A stretch of 62,613 nt of DNA from Hyphomicrobiaceae bacterium (GTDB taxonomy: Bacteria; Pseudomonadota; Alphaproteobacteria; Rhizobiales; Xanthobacteraceae), in contig JAJPJB010000028.1 in the NCBI GenBank assembly GCA_021324465.1, positions 1 to 62,613 on the forward strand. The letters are read 5' to 3'. The notes under the pieces were generated by a model, which saw nothing but the letters and a program-made list of their open reading frames with translations, was not told where the DNA came from and made no database searches. Shown here piece by piece: positions 18,622 to 28,005 of the stretch (its first letter is position 1; each line of letters starts with the position of its first letter). Made by a program: the position numbers and the translations under genes.

Positions 18622-18954
18622 CTACCAGATCGCGATCAGGCAGATCAGCGAGAACGGCACGGCGGCAAGGCCGAGATAGAGCCAAGTGCGATAGCCCTGC
18701 GCGTCATCGGGCCCATGAAACAGTTGCCAAACGAGCCAGATCGAGACGCCGACGCCGAGCCAGAGCCGGACCAGATCGCCGGGCGTCTCCCAGGCCGACC
18801 AGATGGTCTCGCTCTGCGGCAGACTGACCCGGATCATCAGGGCTATCAGAATGAATATGAAGGCTGTGCGCAGGAGGGTTGCCGCGATCCGCAGACCGGC
18901 TGAGACACCTGAAGCCGGCAGTTTCGCCTCAGGGGTATTCTCCGATGTGGCCAT
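18622..18954 (-). CDS. Small integral membrane protein, hypothetical
   Basis: 110 residues with three hydrophobic stretches (about 22-44 LRIAATLLRTAFIFILIALM, 61-80 LVRLWLGVGVSIWLVWQLF and 91-110 TWLYLGLAAVPFSLICLIAI). The N-terminus is polar and probably cytoplasmic. It is convergent with the response regulator, 11 bases apart. No family recognised. Confidence 0.7.
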   Translation of the reverse strand: MATSENTPEAKLPASGVSAGLRIAATLLRTAFIFILIALMIRVSLPQSETIWSAWETPGDLVRLWLGVGVSIWLVWQLFHGPDDAQGYRTWLYLGLAAVPFSLICLIAIW

Positions 18955-19145
18955 CCTGCTCGCTCCGCCCGGCGACCATGGCTCTTTCCACCTTATCGGC
19001 CCGCGCCAGATCAGGTCTTGTTGATCCGGACCGGTTTTCTACCGCGGTTTAATATCATAGTTCTGAGCCGTCGAAAGTATAGGCGCGCAAGCGCAGCCGA
19101 ATTCGAAATCCGCAGGAGACCTGGGCAGGGGTTTTCGAGCCGAAG

Positions 19146-19808
19146 TCAGCGCTTGGGCCGCATGGTGGTGCCGTTGATTCCGGCGGCCGGCTTGGCCGCA
19201 CCGCCCACCACTGCCAAGCCCGAAGGGACGGTATGCGGACGTAACAGCGCCGCGCCGGAGATTTTCGCGGCGCCTGCCGTCGCGCCGCTCGTGATCTGCG
19301 GCTGATGCCCTGCCGGCAGGCTGCCGGAACTGGCGCTCGGGCCCGGGCCCGCGCCCGGGCCGAGGTGGCCGGTCGCCAGCGGTGCCGCCGGCGCATGCTC
19401 GCCGCCGCTTGTCAACGCACCCTGCTTGGGGACGACCGGGACGCCGATGGCGTTGCGCGCAGTGCCGGTCGTGGGCCCGGGCGTCGGCGGGCGGTGCGCC
19501 AGGTCGGGCGGCTTCAGCCTGATGCCTGTCTCGCCGCCTGGTGGCTTGGCCGGACCTTCATGAGAGATGAGATCGGGCGCCGGTGCTTGTTTGGCTGCAG
19601 GCTCGCCTGCCTTTTCGCCCTCTGACTTCGCGGCGGGGCCGTTTTGCGGCGCAACCGAAGGGCTTTTTCGCGAGCCGCTCTTGGATAGAGCGGCGCGCGC
19701 GGCGGCCGGCTTGCCGCCTGCCGGCCGATGCGTCTTGGCGAAGCTTGGTTGCGCGATCGATGCCGCCAGCACCGCGATCGCGCAGAGACGGAGAGGACTG
19801 CGCTTCAC
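19146..19808 (-). CDS. Exported Pro/Ala/Gly-rich low-complexity protein coupled to RND pump
   Basis: 220 residues. An N-terminal signal peptide (MKRSPLRLCAIAVLAASIAQ then PSFA) precedes a disordered Pro, Ala, Gly and Lys-rich region with no globular domain visible. It starts at a GTG whose last two bases are the first two of the RND pump stop codon (GTGA overlap), so it is translated with the pump. A periplasmic accessory, metal-binding or envelope-spanning linker role is possible, but His/Cys are few, so direct metal binding is not evident. Function unknown. Confidence 0.6.
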   Translation of the reverse strand: MKRSPLRLCAIAVLAASIAQPSFAKTHRPAGGKPAAARAALSKSGSRKSPSVAPQNGPAAKSEGEKAGEPAAKQAPAPDLISHEGPAKPPGGETGIRLKPPDLAHRPPTPGPTTGTARNAIGVPVVPKQGALTSGGEHAPAAPLATGHLGPGAGPGPSASSGSLPAGHQPQITSGATAGAAKISGAALLRPHTVPSGLAVVGGAAKPAAGINGTTMRPKR

Positions 19809-22800
19809 GATCCGTCTCGCTGCGGTGACGGCGTCTCCGGCTCGCGTGACGGCGTGGAACGCGCCTCGGCGCGCGACGACCTTTCAAGAATCAATGTCTG
19901 CAAGGCCGGCACGATCACGAGCAGCATGAGCGGTCCGATCAGCATGCCGCCGACGATCACGGTCGCAAGAGGCCGTTGCACTTGACTGCCGATGCCGGTC
20001 GAAATCGCGGACGGCAGCAGGCCGATGCAGGCCGACAGTGTCATCATCAGGACTGGCCGCATCTGCTGCTCGACCGCGTGATACATGGCCTCGACCGGCG
20101 TCATGCCCGCGGCAGCGATCCGGTGGTAGGCATTGATGATGAGAATGCCGCTCATGACGGATACGCCGAACAGCGAGATGAAGCCGATGGCGGCGGAGAT
20201 GCTGAAATCGAGATCCGAGACGTAGAGTGCGATCAGGCCGCCGCAGACAGCAAAGGGCAGCCCGAACAGCGCCAGCATGCTGTCGCGCCACGAATTGAAC
20301 AGTCCATAGAGCAGAACAATGATGAGGGCGAAAGTGATCGGAACAATGATCGCAAGCCGCTGCTTGGCTTGCTGCAGCCATTCGAATTCACCCGACCATT
20401 CGATGCGGTAGCCGCTCGGCAGCTTCACATTCTGCGCGATGCGCCGCTGCGCTTCTTCCACGGCGCCGGCAAGATCCCGCCCGCGCACGCTGAATTTGAT
20501 GGGCACGAAGCGCTGATTGCGCTCGTGAAAAATATAGGACGCGCCGGTGTCGAGCGAGATGGACGCAAGCTCGCTCAGCGGAACATAGCCGTTGATCCCG
20601 CTCGGCGTTTGGTAGCCGATTTTGAGATTGCGCACCGCGTCGATATTGCCGCGATATTCCGGCGCAAGCCTGACCACCACGCCGAACTGGCGATCCGATT
20701 CCAACAGCGTCGTCGCCGTCGCTCCGCCCAGTGCCGCCTGAATGAGGCTATTGATGTCGCTGACGCTCAGTCCGTAGCGCGCCGCCTTGGCCCGTTCAAT
20801 CCTGATATTCAAATTGGGTTGCCCGAGGACGCGAAAGATGCCGAGATCGGTTATGCCCTGGACCTGCGCCATCTGACGCCTTGCTTCGTCGGCGATGCGT
20901 TCCAAGACGGCGAGGTCCGGCCCGATGATCTTGGCCGAGTTCGCGCCTTTGACGCCCGACAGGCCTTCTTCGACATTGTCCTGGATGTATTGCGAGAAAT
21001 TAAAATCGATGCAGACGAACTCCTTGGCAAATTCGGCCTGCATGTCGGCGATCAGCGAATCCTTCGTCACGCGCGGCGGCCACTGGTCAAAAGGCCTTAG
21101 CGGGACAAAGAACTCGGCATTGTAGAAGCCCGCGGCGTCGCTGCCGTCATCGGGTCTGCCCTGCTGCGACGTGACGGTAATGACCTCGGGATAACGCAAT
21201 ATGATTTCGCGAATTTTGTCGACGATCGGCTTGCCGGCATCCAACGAGATGGTTGGCGGCATCGAGGCGCGAATCCAGAGATTGCCTTCCTCGAGGGTAG
21301 GCAGAAATTCGCTGCCCAGTTGCGAGCCGATGAAGCCGCTCACCACAAGAAACACCAAGCCGGCCGTGACCGTGATCCCTCGGTTGCCGAGCGACCAGCG
21401 CAGCACCGGCATGTAGGCGGACCGCAGCCAGCGCACCACCATTGTCTCGACCTCCGACACATGCTCTCTGATCAAGAGCGACGCGAGGCACGGCGTCACT
21501 GTGAATGCCGCGATCAGCGCGCCGACCAGAGCGTAAGCGTAGGTCCGTGCCATCGGGCCGAAGATCTGGCCTTCGACGCCCTGCATCGTGAACAGCGGCA
21601 CGAAAGCCGCGACAATGATCGCGGTCGAAAAGAAAACGGCGCGATCGACCTGCAGTGCGCTGATGAGAATGAGTCGCAAGCGATCGTTCCATCCCTGCAG
21701 TCCTGAGAAGTCGCTGCCGCGGGTCGGATCGGGCCCCCAGCGCGCCTCGGCGAGCTGCATCAGGAGTCCCGCTTTGGCCGCCTGCGGAGCCTGGAAATTC
21801 CGATAGATGTTTTCGACCACGATGACCGCAGCGTCGACAATGATGCCGAAATCGATGGCGCCGACCGACAGCAGATTGGCATCCTCGCCGCGCGCCACCA
21901 GAATGATGATGCTGAAGAACAGCGCGAACGGGATATTGGCGCCGACAATGTTGGCGCTGCGCAGGTCGCCGAGGAACAGCCACTGGATGAAAAAGATGAG
22001 CAGGCAGCCGCTGACCAGATTGTGCAGCACCGTAGCCGTCGTGACATTGACGAGCGAGGTGCGATCATAATATGGGACCAGTTTCACGCCCGGCGGCAGC
22101 GTTCCGTCCGAATTGATTTTCGCGATCTCGGCGCGCACGCGCGCCACCACGTCATTGGTGTGCAGCGTGCGATTCATGATCACGATCGCGGCGACGATGT
22201 CGTCGTCGTGGTCGCGCCCGGCGCGGCCAAGTCGCGGCACATAGCCGACCGAGACCTTGGCAACGTCTTTCACGAAGATCGGCACGCCGTTCGACTGGCC
22301 GAGCGGCACGTTCTCGATATCCGCGACCTTGTAGCCCTGCGTCAAATCCGCTGCGCCGCCGGAATCCATCAGCCCGACGCCGCGAATATTCACCGACTGC
22401 TGGCCCACATTGATGGTGCGGCCGCCGACATTGATATTGGAATTGCCGAGCGCGCTGATCACTTGCGGCAGGGTGACGTTGTAGGCGTCGAGCTTGTGCA
22501 GATCGACGTCGACATCGTATTGCTTGGTCGTGCCGCCCCAGGTATTGAGCGCTACGACGCCGGGCACAGTCAGAAGCCGCCGCTGGATAACCCAGTCCTG
22601 CAGCGTGCGCAGATTGGTCAGCCCGAAATGCGGCGGTCCAACCACCTGATAACGGTAGATCTCGCCGACCAGGCTGGTGGCCTGAATCTGCGGCACCACG
22701 TTGTTGGGAAGGCTGACGTTCTGCTGCAGATTGATCGCGGTCTGCGTGAGCGCGAAGTAATAGTCGACGCCGTAGTAAAACGTGACGCGCACGAAGGACA

Positions 22801-23068
22801 GACCGTAGAACGAGGTCGAGCGAATGACGTCGACTCCCGGCGTCGCGGCGAGGCCGACCTCGATCGGAATGGTGTAATAGCGCTCCATCTCCTCGGCGGA
22901 CAGACCGGGCGCCTGGGCGGTGATTTCCAGAATGACCGGAGCCGGATTCGGATAGGCCTCGATATTCAGCTTGGTGAACGCGAACAGGCCGGCGCCCAAG
23001 AACACCAATAGGCCGAGCAGGACCAGCGGGCGCCGCGTCAGCCCAAATGTGAGGAGTCCCTTGAGCAC
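19805..23068 (-). CDS. RND efflux pump inner-membrane transporter, heavy-metal (CusA/CzcA) type
   Basis: 1087-residue proton-driven RND permease. Twelve membrane segments in the usual 1+5, 1+5 pattern. The N-terminus KLNIEAYPNPAPVILEITAQ and the TM4 motif VGAIDFGIIVDAAVIVVENI (with conserved Asp residues) are hallmarks of the HME subfamily; CusA usually has Gly where this has Ala in IVDAAV. The periplasmic porter domains include NINVGGRTINVGQQSVNIRG. It forms a tripartite pump with the adaptor upstream in the operon and the divergent outer-membrane factor. Metal specificity cannot be assigned by eye. Confidence 0.92.
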   Translation of the reverse strand: MLKGLLTFGLTRRPLVLLGLLVFLGAGLFAFTKLNIEAYPNPAPVILEITAQAPGLSAEEMERYYTIPIEVGLAATPGVDVIRSTSFYGLSFVRVTFYYGVDYYFALTQTAINLQQNVSLPNNVVPQIQATSLVGEIYRYQVVGPPHFGLTNLRTLQDWVIQRRLLTVPGVVALNTWGGTTKQYDVDVDLHKLDAYNVTLPQVISALGNSNINVGGRTINVGQQSVNIRGVGLMDSGGAADLTQGYKVADIENVPLGQSNGVPIFVKDVAKVSVGYVPRLGRAGRDHDDDIVAAIVIMNRTLHTNDVVARVRAEIAKINSDGTLPPGVKLVPYYDRTSLVNVTTATVLHNLVSGCLLIFFIQWLFLGDLRSANIVGANIPFALFFSIIILVARGEDANLLSVGAIDFGIIVDAAVIVVENIYRNFQAPQAAKAGLLMQLAEARWGPDPTRGSDFSGLQGWNDRLRLILISALQVDRAVFFSTAIIVAAFVPLFTMQGVEGQIFGPMARTYAYALVGALIAAFTVTPCLASLLIREHVSEVETMVVRWLRSAYMPVLRWSLGNRGITVTAGLVFLVVSGFIGSQLGSEFLPTLEEGNLWIRASMPPTISLDAGKPIVDKIREIILRYPEVITVTSQQGRPDDGSDAAGFYNAEFFVPLRPFDQWPPRVTKDSLIADMQAEFAKEFVCIDFNFSQYIQDNVEEGLSGVKGANSAKIIGPDLAVLERIADEARRQMAQVQGITDLGIFRVLGQPNLNIRIERAKAARYGLSVSDINSLIQAALGGATATTLLESDRQFGVVVRLAPEYRGNIDAVRNLKIGYQTPSGINGYVPLSELASISLDTGASYIFHERNQRFVPIKFSVRGRDLAGAVEEAQRRIAQNVKLPSGYRIEWSGEFEWLQQAKQRLAIIVPITFALIIVLLYGLFNSWRDSMLALFGLPFAVCGGLIALYVSDLDFSISAAIGFISLFGVSVMSGILIINAYHRIAAAGMTPVEAMYHAVEQQMRPVLMMTLSACIGLLPSAISTGIGSQVQRPLATVIVGGMLIGPLMLLVIVPALQTLILERSSRAEARSTPSREPETPSPQRDGS

Positions 23069-23104
23069 GGCTTGCTGCTTACTCCGTTGTCCCGCGGGAG
23101 GGCT

Positions 23105-24325
23105 TCATTGCGAGATGGCGAGCTGGTTACTGAGAAAGATCGCGCCGTCGGTGGCAACCAGTTCGCCGACCTGCACGCCTTCCAGGATCTGCCGGTAGCC
23201 GTCGCGCTGCCCGCCGATCCTGACCGCGCGCCGGGTGAAGCGGCGGCGGTCGGCAGTGACCCAGATCGTCTGCGTGCCGTCGCCTTCGCGCACCACGCCA
23301 TTGAGCGGAACGGCGGGCGAACGCACCGGCGGAGCGATGCTGATGACGAAATTCGCGAACATTCCCGATCGCAGCTCGTGCTGCGGATCGCTGATCGCCG
23401 AACGAACCAAAACGCGCCGGGTGTTCGGATCGACCGCCGCGCCGATCGTGGTGATCTTGCCGTTGAAGACGCGCCCGGGAAATGCGTCGACCGTGACCTG
23501 CACGGCCTGTCCGACGCGAAACGCCGGGCTGTCGCTCTCCGTCACATTCGCTACCATCCACATCGTATTGATATCGGCAACCGTATAGGGCGCGGGCGCA
23601 TTGCCCGGCTGCACGAACAAGCCGGGCGCGGCGTTGCGCGCGGTGATGCGACCGCTGATCGGACTCGGCACCACAAGCGTCGGATCGGCCTTGCGTTCTG
23701 CAATGATCTTGTCGATCTCGGCCTCGGTCTTGCCGAACAGACGCACGGCGTCGAGCGCGGCGCGCAGATTGCCTTCGGCGGTCTGCTGATCGGAGGTGCC
23801 CTGATCGAGCTCGCGCTGCGACACCGCGCGCGTGGTGTAGAGATCCTTCAGCCGCGCCAGGTTGCGGCTGGTCATGTCCAGGACGCCCGCGGCCGCGATC
23901 AATGTCGACTCCGCGGTCAACAGATCGGGGCTGTCGATCGTGAACAGCGTCTGGCCCTTTTTCACGTCATCGCCGACCTCGGCGAACAGCGCGATGATTC
24001 GGCCCTGACAGGGCGTGAAGACCTGCACCGACATGTCCAGATTGAAATCGATGCTGCCGACCGCCTCCTTCTCGACCGGGAAGTCGCGCTCGGCCACCGG
24101 CTCGACCTTGACCGCGTTGAGCTGCGAATCCGTCAGATCGACGCTGTCCGGCGGCGGCGCAAAATTGGGCGCATCGGCTCTGGCATTGGTCGCGCCGATG
24201 CCTGCGCCGGAATCCGGGCTCGAATGCCACGCCCGGTAAGCGATGACCGCGACGGCAAACAGCGCTGCGGCGACGGCCGCCCTCAAGCGACTGTTGGTCG
24301 TGCGCGAAGTCATCGACAAGCTCAA
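23105..24325 (-). CDS. RND efflux periplasmic adaptor subunit (CusB/CzcB family)
   Basis: 406 residues. An N-terminal membrane anchor (about 14-32, RAAVAAALFAVAVIAYRAW) is followed by a barrel-sandwich/lipoyl half (GSIDFNLDMSVQVFTPCQGR and VPSPISGRITARNAAPG), a helical hairpin (about 150-215) and beta-barrel and membrane-proximal domains (RVFNGKITTIGAAVDPNTRR). It is 36 bases upstream of the pump gene. No CusB-type Met metal-binding triad is obvious near the N-terminus. Confidence 0.92.
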   Translation of the reverse strand: MSLSMTSRTTNSRLRAAVAAALFAVAVIAYRAWHSSPDSGAGIGATNARADAPNFAPPPDSVDLTDSQLNAVKVEPVAERDFPVEKEAVGSIDFNLDMSVQVFTPCQGRIIALFAEVGDDVKKGQTLFTIDSPDLLTAESTLIAAAGVLDMTSRNLARLKDLYTTRAVSQRELDQGTSDQQTAEGNLRAALDAVRLFGKTEAEIDKIIAERKADPTLVVPSPISGRITARNAAPGLFVQPGNAPAPYTVADINTMWMVANVTESDSPAFRVGQAVQVTVDAFPGRVFNGKITTIGAAVDPNTRRVLVRSAISDPQHELRSGMFANFVISIAPPVRSPAVPLNGVVREGDGTQTIWVTADRRRFTRRAVRIGGQRDGYRQILEGVQVGELVATDGAIFLSNQLAISQ

Positions 24326-24652
24326 TCCGGCATGCTCGGGAACGCGGCGAGATGGCCACTGCGCACCCGCCGCGGTCTACTGTCATAAATCACAGGACTG
24401 GGACTAATCGCACTATGCCACACGACTCATAACGTCTATCAAGCCTACGCACTTTTCCGGTTTCTGACCAACGGCGACCGACGCCGCGGCCGGCCGGAGC
24501 GTCGCGACGACGTCTGAATCATGTGCGCCGGGGCTGGTGAATCATGTGCACTGTGGCTGGGCGAGCACAGCCAATGGCGGTGAAATCGGAAATAATGCCC
24601 GCGCCGCGGTTTATCGCCGTTGTCGGCTGCAATTCTATTTAAGCTTTTTCCA
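24326..24652. promoter_or_regulatory. Divergent promoter region of the RND efflux genes
   Basis: 327 bases between the adaptor start and the outer-membrane factor start, with no gene. It holds two adjacent 23-bp direct repeats at 24515-24560, listed separately, about 93 bases before the outer-membrane factor ATG. No dedicated regulator gene (MerR, ArsR or two-component) is adjacent. Confidence 0.5.
24515..24560 (+). repeat. Two tandem 23-bp direct repeats upstream of the outer-membrane factor
   Basis: Copy 1 (24515-24537) and copy 2 (24538-24560) both begin TGAATCATGTGC and end GGCTGG, with 20 of 23 positions identical. A period of 23 bases is close to two helical turns, so two protein dimers could bind the same face. 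It could equally be a chance duplication. Confidence 0.75.
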
Positions 24653-26248
24653 ATGTCCTGTGTGGCGGTCAGGTGGTCGTTTGCGAGTACGGCCGCTCTC
24701 GCGGCCTTGGGCCTTTTGACGAGCTGCGCGGTCGGACCGGATTTTCGCGTGCCGGCTGCACCCGAGACCGAACGTTATACGCTGGAGCCGCTTAAGCCGC
24801 GGACCTCGTCCAGCGACGCGCCGAACGGCCGGTCGCAGCATTTTGTGACGGGTCGCGACATTCCTCAAGAATGGTGGACTCTGTTTCGCTCGCCGCGGCT
24901 CGATGCGCTGATGGTGCAGGCGATCAACAACAATCCCAATCTGCAGGCGACCATCGCAACGCTGCGTACGGCGCAGGAAGCGGTCTATGCGCAGGAGGGC
25001 AAATTCTTCCCTTTGGTGCAGGTCAATTTCAATCCGACGCGGCAGCGATCTTCCGCGGCGCTCGCGCCGCCGCTTTCGACCGGCGCGTCGCCGCAAACCT
25101 TCAATCTGTTCACCGCGCAGGCGATGGTCTCGTACACGTTTGACGTCTGGGGCCTCAACCGCCGGCAAGTCGAGTCGCTGCAGGCGCTGGCCGACAATCA
25201 GCGCTTTCAGGTCGAGGCGGCCTATCTGACATTGACGTCGAGCATTGCCGGCGCGGCTGTCACCGAGGCGTCGCTGCGCGCCCAGATCGACGCCACCAAT
25301 CAGATCATCGAACTCAACACCAAGATGCTCGACATCCTGCAACGGCAGTTCAATGCCGGCTATGCCAATCGCAACGATCTGGCGCTGCAGGAAGCCGCCC
25401 TCGCGCAGGCCAAAGCAACTTTGCCGCCGCTGCGCAAGGCGCTCGCACAGCAGCACAACCTGCTCGCCGCGTTGGCGGGTACCTTTCCGAGCGAAGGGCC
25501 GCGTGGAACATTCAGGCTGGACGACCTCAAGCTGCCGGCCGAGTTGCCGGTGAGCCTGCCCTCGCAGCTGATTGAGCAGCGCCCCGATATACGCGCCGCC
25601 GAAGAGCAGTTGCATTCGGCCGCCGCCCTGGTCGGTGTCGCCACCGCAAACACGCTGCCGAACTTCACCATCAACGCCAACGGCGGCTACATCAATACGG
25701 TGCTGGCCAGCCTGTTCGCGCCAGCGAACCAATTCTGGCTGCTCGCCGGCAATGTCACACAGACCGTCTTCGATGCCGGCACGTTGTGGCATCAGCTTCA
25801 GGGCGCAAAGGACACCTATGACGCCGCGGCCTGGACCTATCGCAATACGGTCGTCGGCGCCGTGCAGAACGTCGCCGACGTGCTGCGCGCGATTCAGAAC
25901 GATGCCGATACGCTCAAAGCCGCGCGCGACTTCGAGCGCGCCGCCAAGATCAGCTTCGACCTGGCACAACAGCAGGTGCAGACCGGCAATGCCAACATTC
26001 TCATTTTGCTGACCGCGCAGCAGACCTATCTGCAGGCACAGATCCAGGTGGTGCAGGCGCGGGCCGCGCGGCTGTCCGACACGGTTGCATTGTTTCAGGC
26101 GCTCGGCGGCGGCTGGTGGAACAGGACCGAGCCGCCAGTCGAGAAAAAATTCGATGTCGGCACGGGGCAGGCGGACGCGCTTGGCGATCCGAACGATCCG
26201 CCAAATGTGGCGCCCGGCGTGTCACCGCGTGAAACGAGGACACCATGA
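24653..26248 (+). CDS. RND efflux outer-membrane factor lipoprotein (NodT/OprM family)
   Basis: 531 residues. Signal peptide ending in a lipobox (ALGLLTSC), then CAVGPDFRVPAAP, the classic start of NodT/OprM outer-membrane channel lipoproteins. Two OEP repeats form the beta-barrel and periplasmic coiled-coil tunnel, with family motifs WWTLFRSPRLDALMVQAINN, QRPDIRAAEEQLHSAAALVG and QTVFDAGTLW. The ATG at 24653 gives a basic signal-peptide start; a TTG at 24620 would add 11 residues. It is divergent from and partners the RND pump. The C-terminal about 40 residues are a disordered extension. Confidence 0.92.
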   Translation: MSCVAVRWSFASTAALAALGLLTSCAVGPDFRVPAAPETERYTLEPLKPRTSSSDAPNGRSQHFVTGRDIPQEWWTLFRSPRLDALMVQAINNNPNLQATIATLRTAQEAVYAQEGKFFPLVQVNFNPTRQRSSAALAPPLSTGASPQTFNLFTAQAMVSYTFDVWGLNRRQVESLQALADNQRFQVEAAYLTLTSSIAGAAVTEASLRAQIDATNQIIELNTKMLDILQRQFNAGYANRNDLALQEAALAQAKATLPPLRKALAQQHNLLAALAGTFPSEGPRGTFRLDDLKLPAELPVSLPSQLIEQRPDIRAAEEQLHSAAALVGVATANTLPNFTINANGGYINTVLASLFAPANQFWLLAGNVTQTVFDAGTLWHQLQGAKDTYDAAAWTYRNTVVGAVQNVADVLRAIQNDADTLKAARDFERAAKISFDLAQQQVQTGNANILILLTAQQTYLQAQIQVVQARAARLSDTVALFQALGGGWWNRTEPPVEKKFDVGTGQADALGDPNDPPNVAPGVSPRETRTP

Positions 26249-26463
26249 TGCAAATGAGGATCGCGCCGTCACGGCTTTTGCCAATCCGGCGGCAATGGTC
26301 TTGGCCTTCCGATTTTCCTGGCAGGGCATCATTCCGCAGTGCTGCGGGCGGCGCTGCGCCCGAAAGACAATCAAGCGACGTTCCCCGGACGCGGTGCAGC
26401 GCTTAAGCGGGAAGGCGAGCGTGTGTCTTGCTTTTCCCCAGCGGGCGGAAGACGGCGAGCGGC

Positions 26464-27846
26464 CTAATCCTCGCCCGGCACGGCTTCCGGCAAGCTGTCG
26501 TCGTCTTCGCTGGAAAAGGAGAGCGGCCGATGATGATGCTTCTTCTCGCCGATCGAGCCGGTCACGCCGGCATCGCCGGAGTGCTGCGCATAGTGCGCGC
26601 GCACGCGCGCGGCGGCGACTTCGCCCGGGATCGCGACCGGCTCGCAGATGTGCCGGCCGCCATAGTGGCGCATCAGATCGACGTGAATGTGGTTGTAATG
26701 ATACACGTTCGCGCCGGGTGCAAGCACGGTCGTGAACTCCTCGCAGGCCGCCGACTGCACGTCGTGCAGAAAGCCCTGCTCCTCCGGCGAGCCGTGCCAG
26801 CCGTATTGCACGCTCACGCGATGACCGTCGGCGAGGTCGAATTCGGCGACATCGAGCGCATTGCCGAAAGCATGTTCGGAAATATGCGCATTGGGATCGC
26901 CGTTCATGCCGCGGCAGGAATAGGCTGAGATTTGTTTGATCTCGACCACCGGCTGGTGAAACCAGCGCATCGCCGCGGGCTGCACCGCATTCACGATCCA
27001 TTGATCGAGGGCGGAGACGACGGGGCAGGCAAGCGTCGCCGCCGGCTGCAGCGCGACGGGGGTGAGCGCCGCGGTCGCAAGCGAAGGATCGGCCGGACCG
27101 AGCGGGGGAACCGGCGCGCCGGGCGGCCGCTCATTGCTCTGCCGCGGCGGGCGGCGCACCGGAGAGGGCGCGCTTGGGCCGCCGTAATAGGGATTCGGCG
27201 GGCCGCCCGGAATTCCAATCTCGTCGTCGCCGTCGGGCGACGGCTGCGGCGGATCGAGCGACAGCGGCGGGCCGACCTGCGCGGCGGATTGGGGCGGACG
27301 ATAGGTTGGCGACGGATACGATTGTACTGGCGATGGCGGCGGCGAATACGGTTGCGGCGAGGGATAAGGCTGTCCCGACGGATATTGTTGATAGGGATAG
27401 GACTGCTGGCCGCTCTGCGGCACCGGCGGCAGGGTGCTCGACTGGATCGCGGCGGACGGATTTGCGCGACGATAGGCCGGGCTCGTTGCCTGGCCATATC
27501 CCTGGCCCGGCCAGTTCTGCGGCATCGCGCTGCTGCGCACGCCGCTGTCTGGAATAGAGCCGGGCGGGCGCAACGGCGTCTCATCGTCATAGCTCAGCGC
27601 CGAACCGCCGCCGAGCGCGGAGACGCGCAGCGGATAATCCATGCCGCAGGCGCCCGGGCCATTGATTGCCGAGATGCGCACGCGCGTTGCGGATTCTTTC
27701 ACCGCGCCGGAATTCAGGCACGAGACTTCGGCCTCATGCCGCCATGGCTCGCGGCTCGCCATCAGATAATGGCTGCAGCCGGCGACGGCGATCAAGGCGG
27801 CGAAAGCGACGGAGCTGACGAGATACCAACGACCTCCACGCGTCAT
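26464..27846 (-). CDS. Extensin-like family lipoprotein with metallopeptidase-like histidines
   Basis: 460 residues. The N-terminus is a lipoprotein signal (FAALIAVAGC). Residues about 85-245 are a Pro/Gln/Ser/Tyr-rich disordered linker (repeats such as SYPYQQYPSGQPYPSPQPYS). The C-terminal domain is the extensin-like family (PF06904 type). It contains SEHAFGNALDVAEF and, about 70 residues on, YHYNHIHVDLMRH: the H-x6-D and H-x-H arrangement of LAS-type zinc peptidases such as VanY/MepA. A cell-wall peptidase or binding role at the outer envelope is therefore plausible, but activity of this family is not established to my knowledge. Confidence 0.82.
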   Translation of the reverse strand: MTRGGRWYLVSSVAFAALIAVAGCSHYLMASREPWRHEAEVSCLNSGAVKESATRVRISAINGPGACGMDYPLRVSALGGGSALSYDDETPLRPPGSIPDSGVRSSAMPQNWPGQGYGQATSPAYRRANPSAAIQSSTLPPVPQSGQQSYPYQQYPSGQPYPSPQPYSPPPSPVQSYPSPTYRPPQSAAQVGPPLSLDPPQPSPDGDDEIGIPGGPPNPYYGGPSAPSPVRRPPRQSNERPPGAPVPPLGPADPSLATAALTPVALQPAATLACPVVSALDQWIVNAVQPAAMRWFHQPVVEIKQISAYSCRGMNGDPNAHISEHAFGNALDVAEFDLADGHRVSVQYGWHGSPEEQGFLHDVQSAACEEFTTVLAPGANVYHYNHIHVDLMRHYGGRHICEPVAIPGEVAAARVRAHYAQHSGDAGVTGSIGEKKHHHRPLSFSSEDDDSLPEAVPGED

Positions 27847-28005
27847 CCGCGGACAATGCGAGCAATTCCGTTAAGGACTGCTCAATGATGGCGCTTGGGC
27901 CGCGCGAGAAGGCTCCGTTAACCATGCCCCTTGATCCGGCCGCCGCTTTCGGGCCACATCGCGCCCGGGAGAGAGGGCGATCCACGCAGATTGAACCGAA
28001 GAGGA

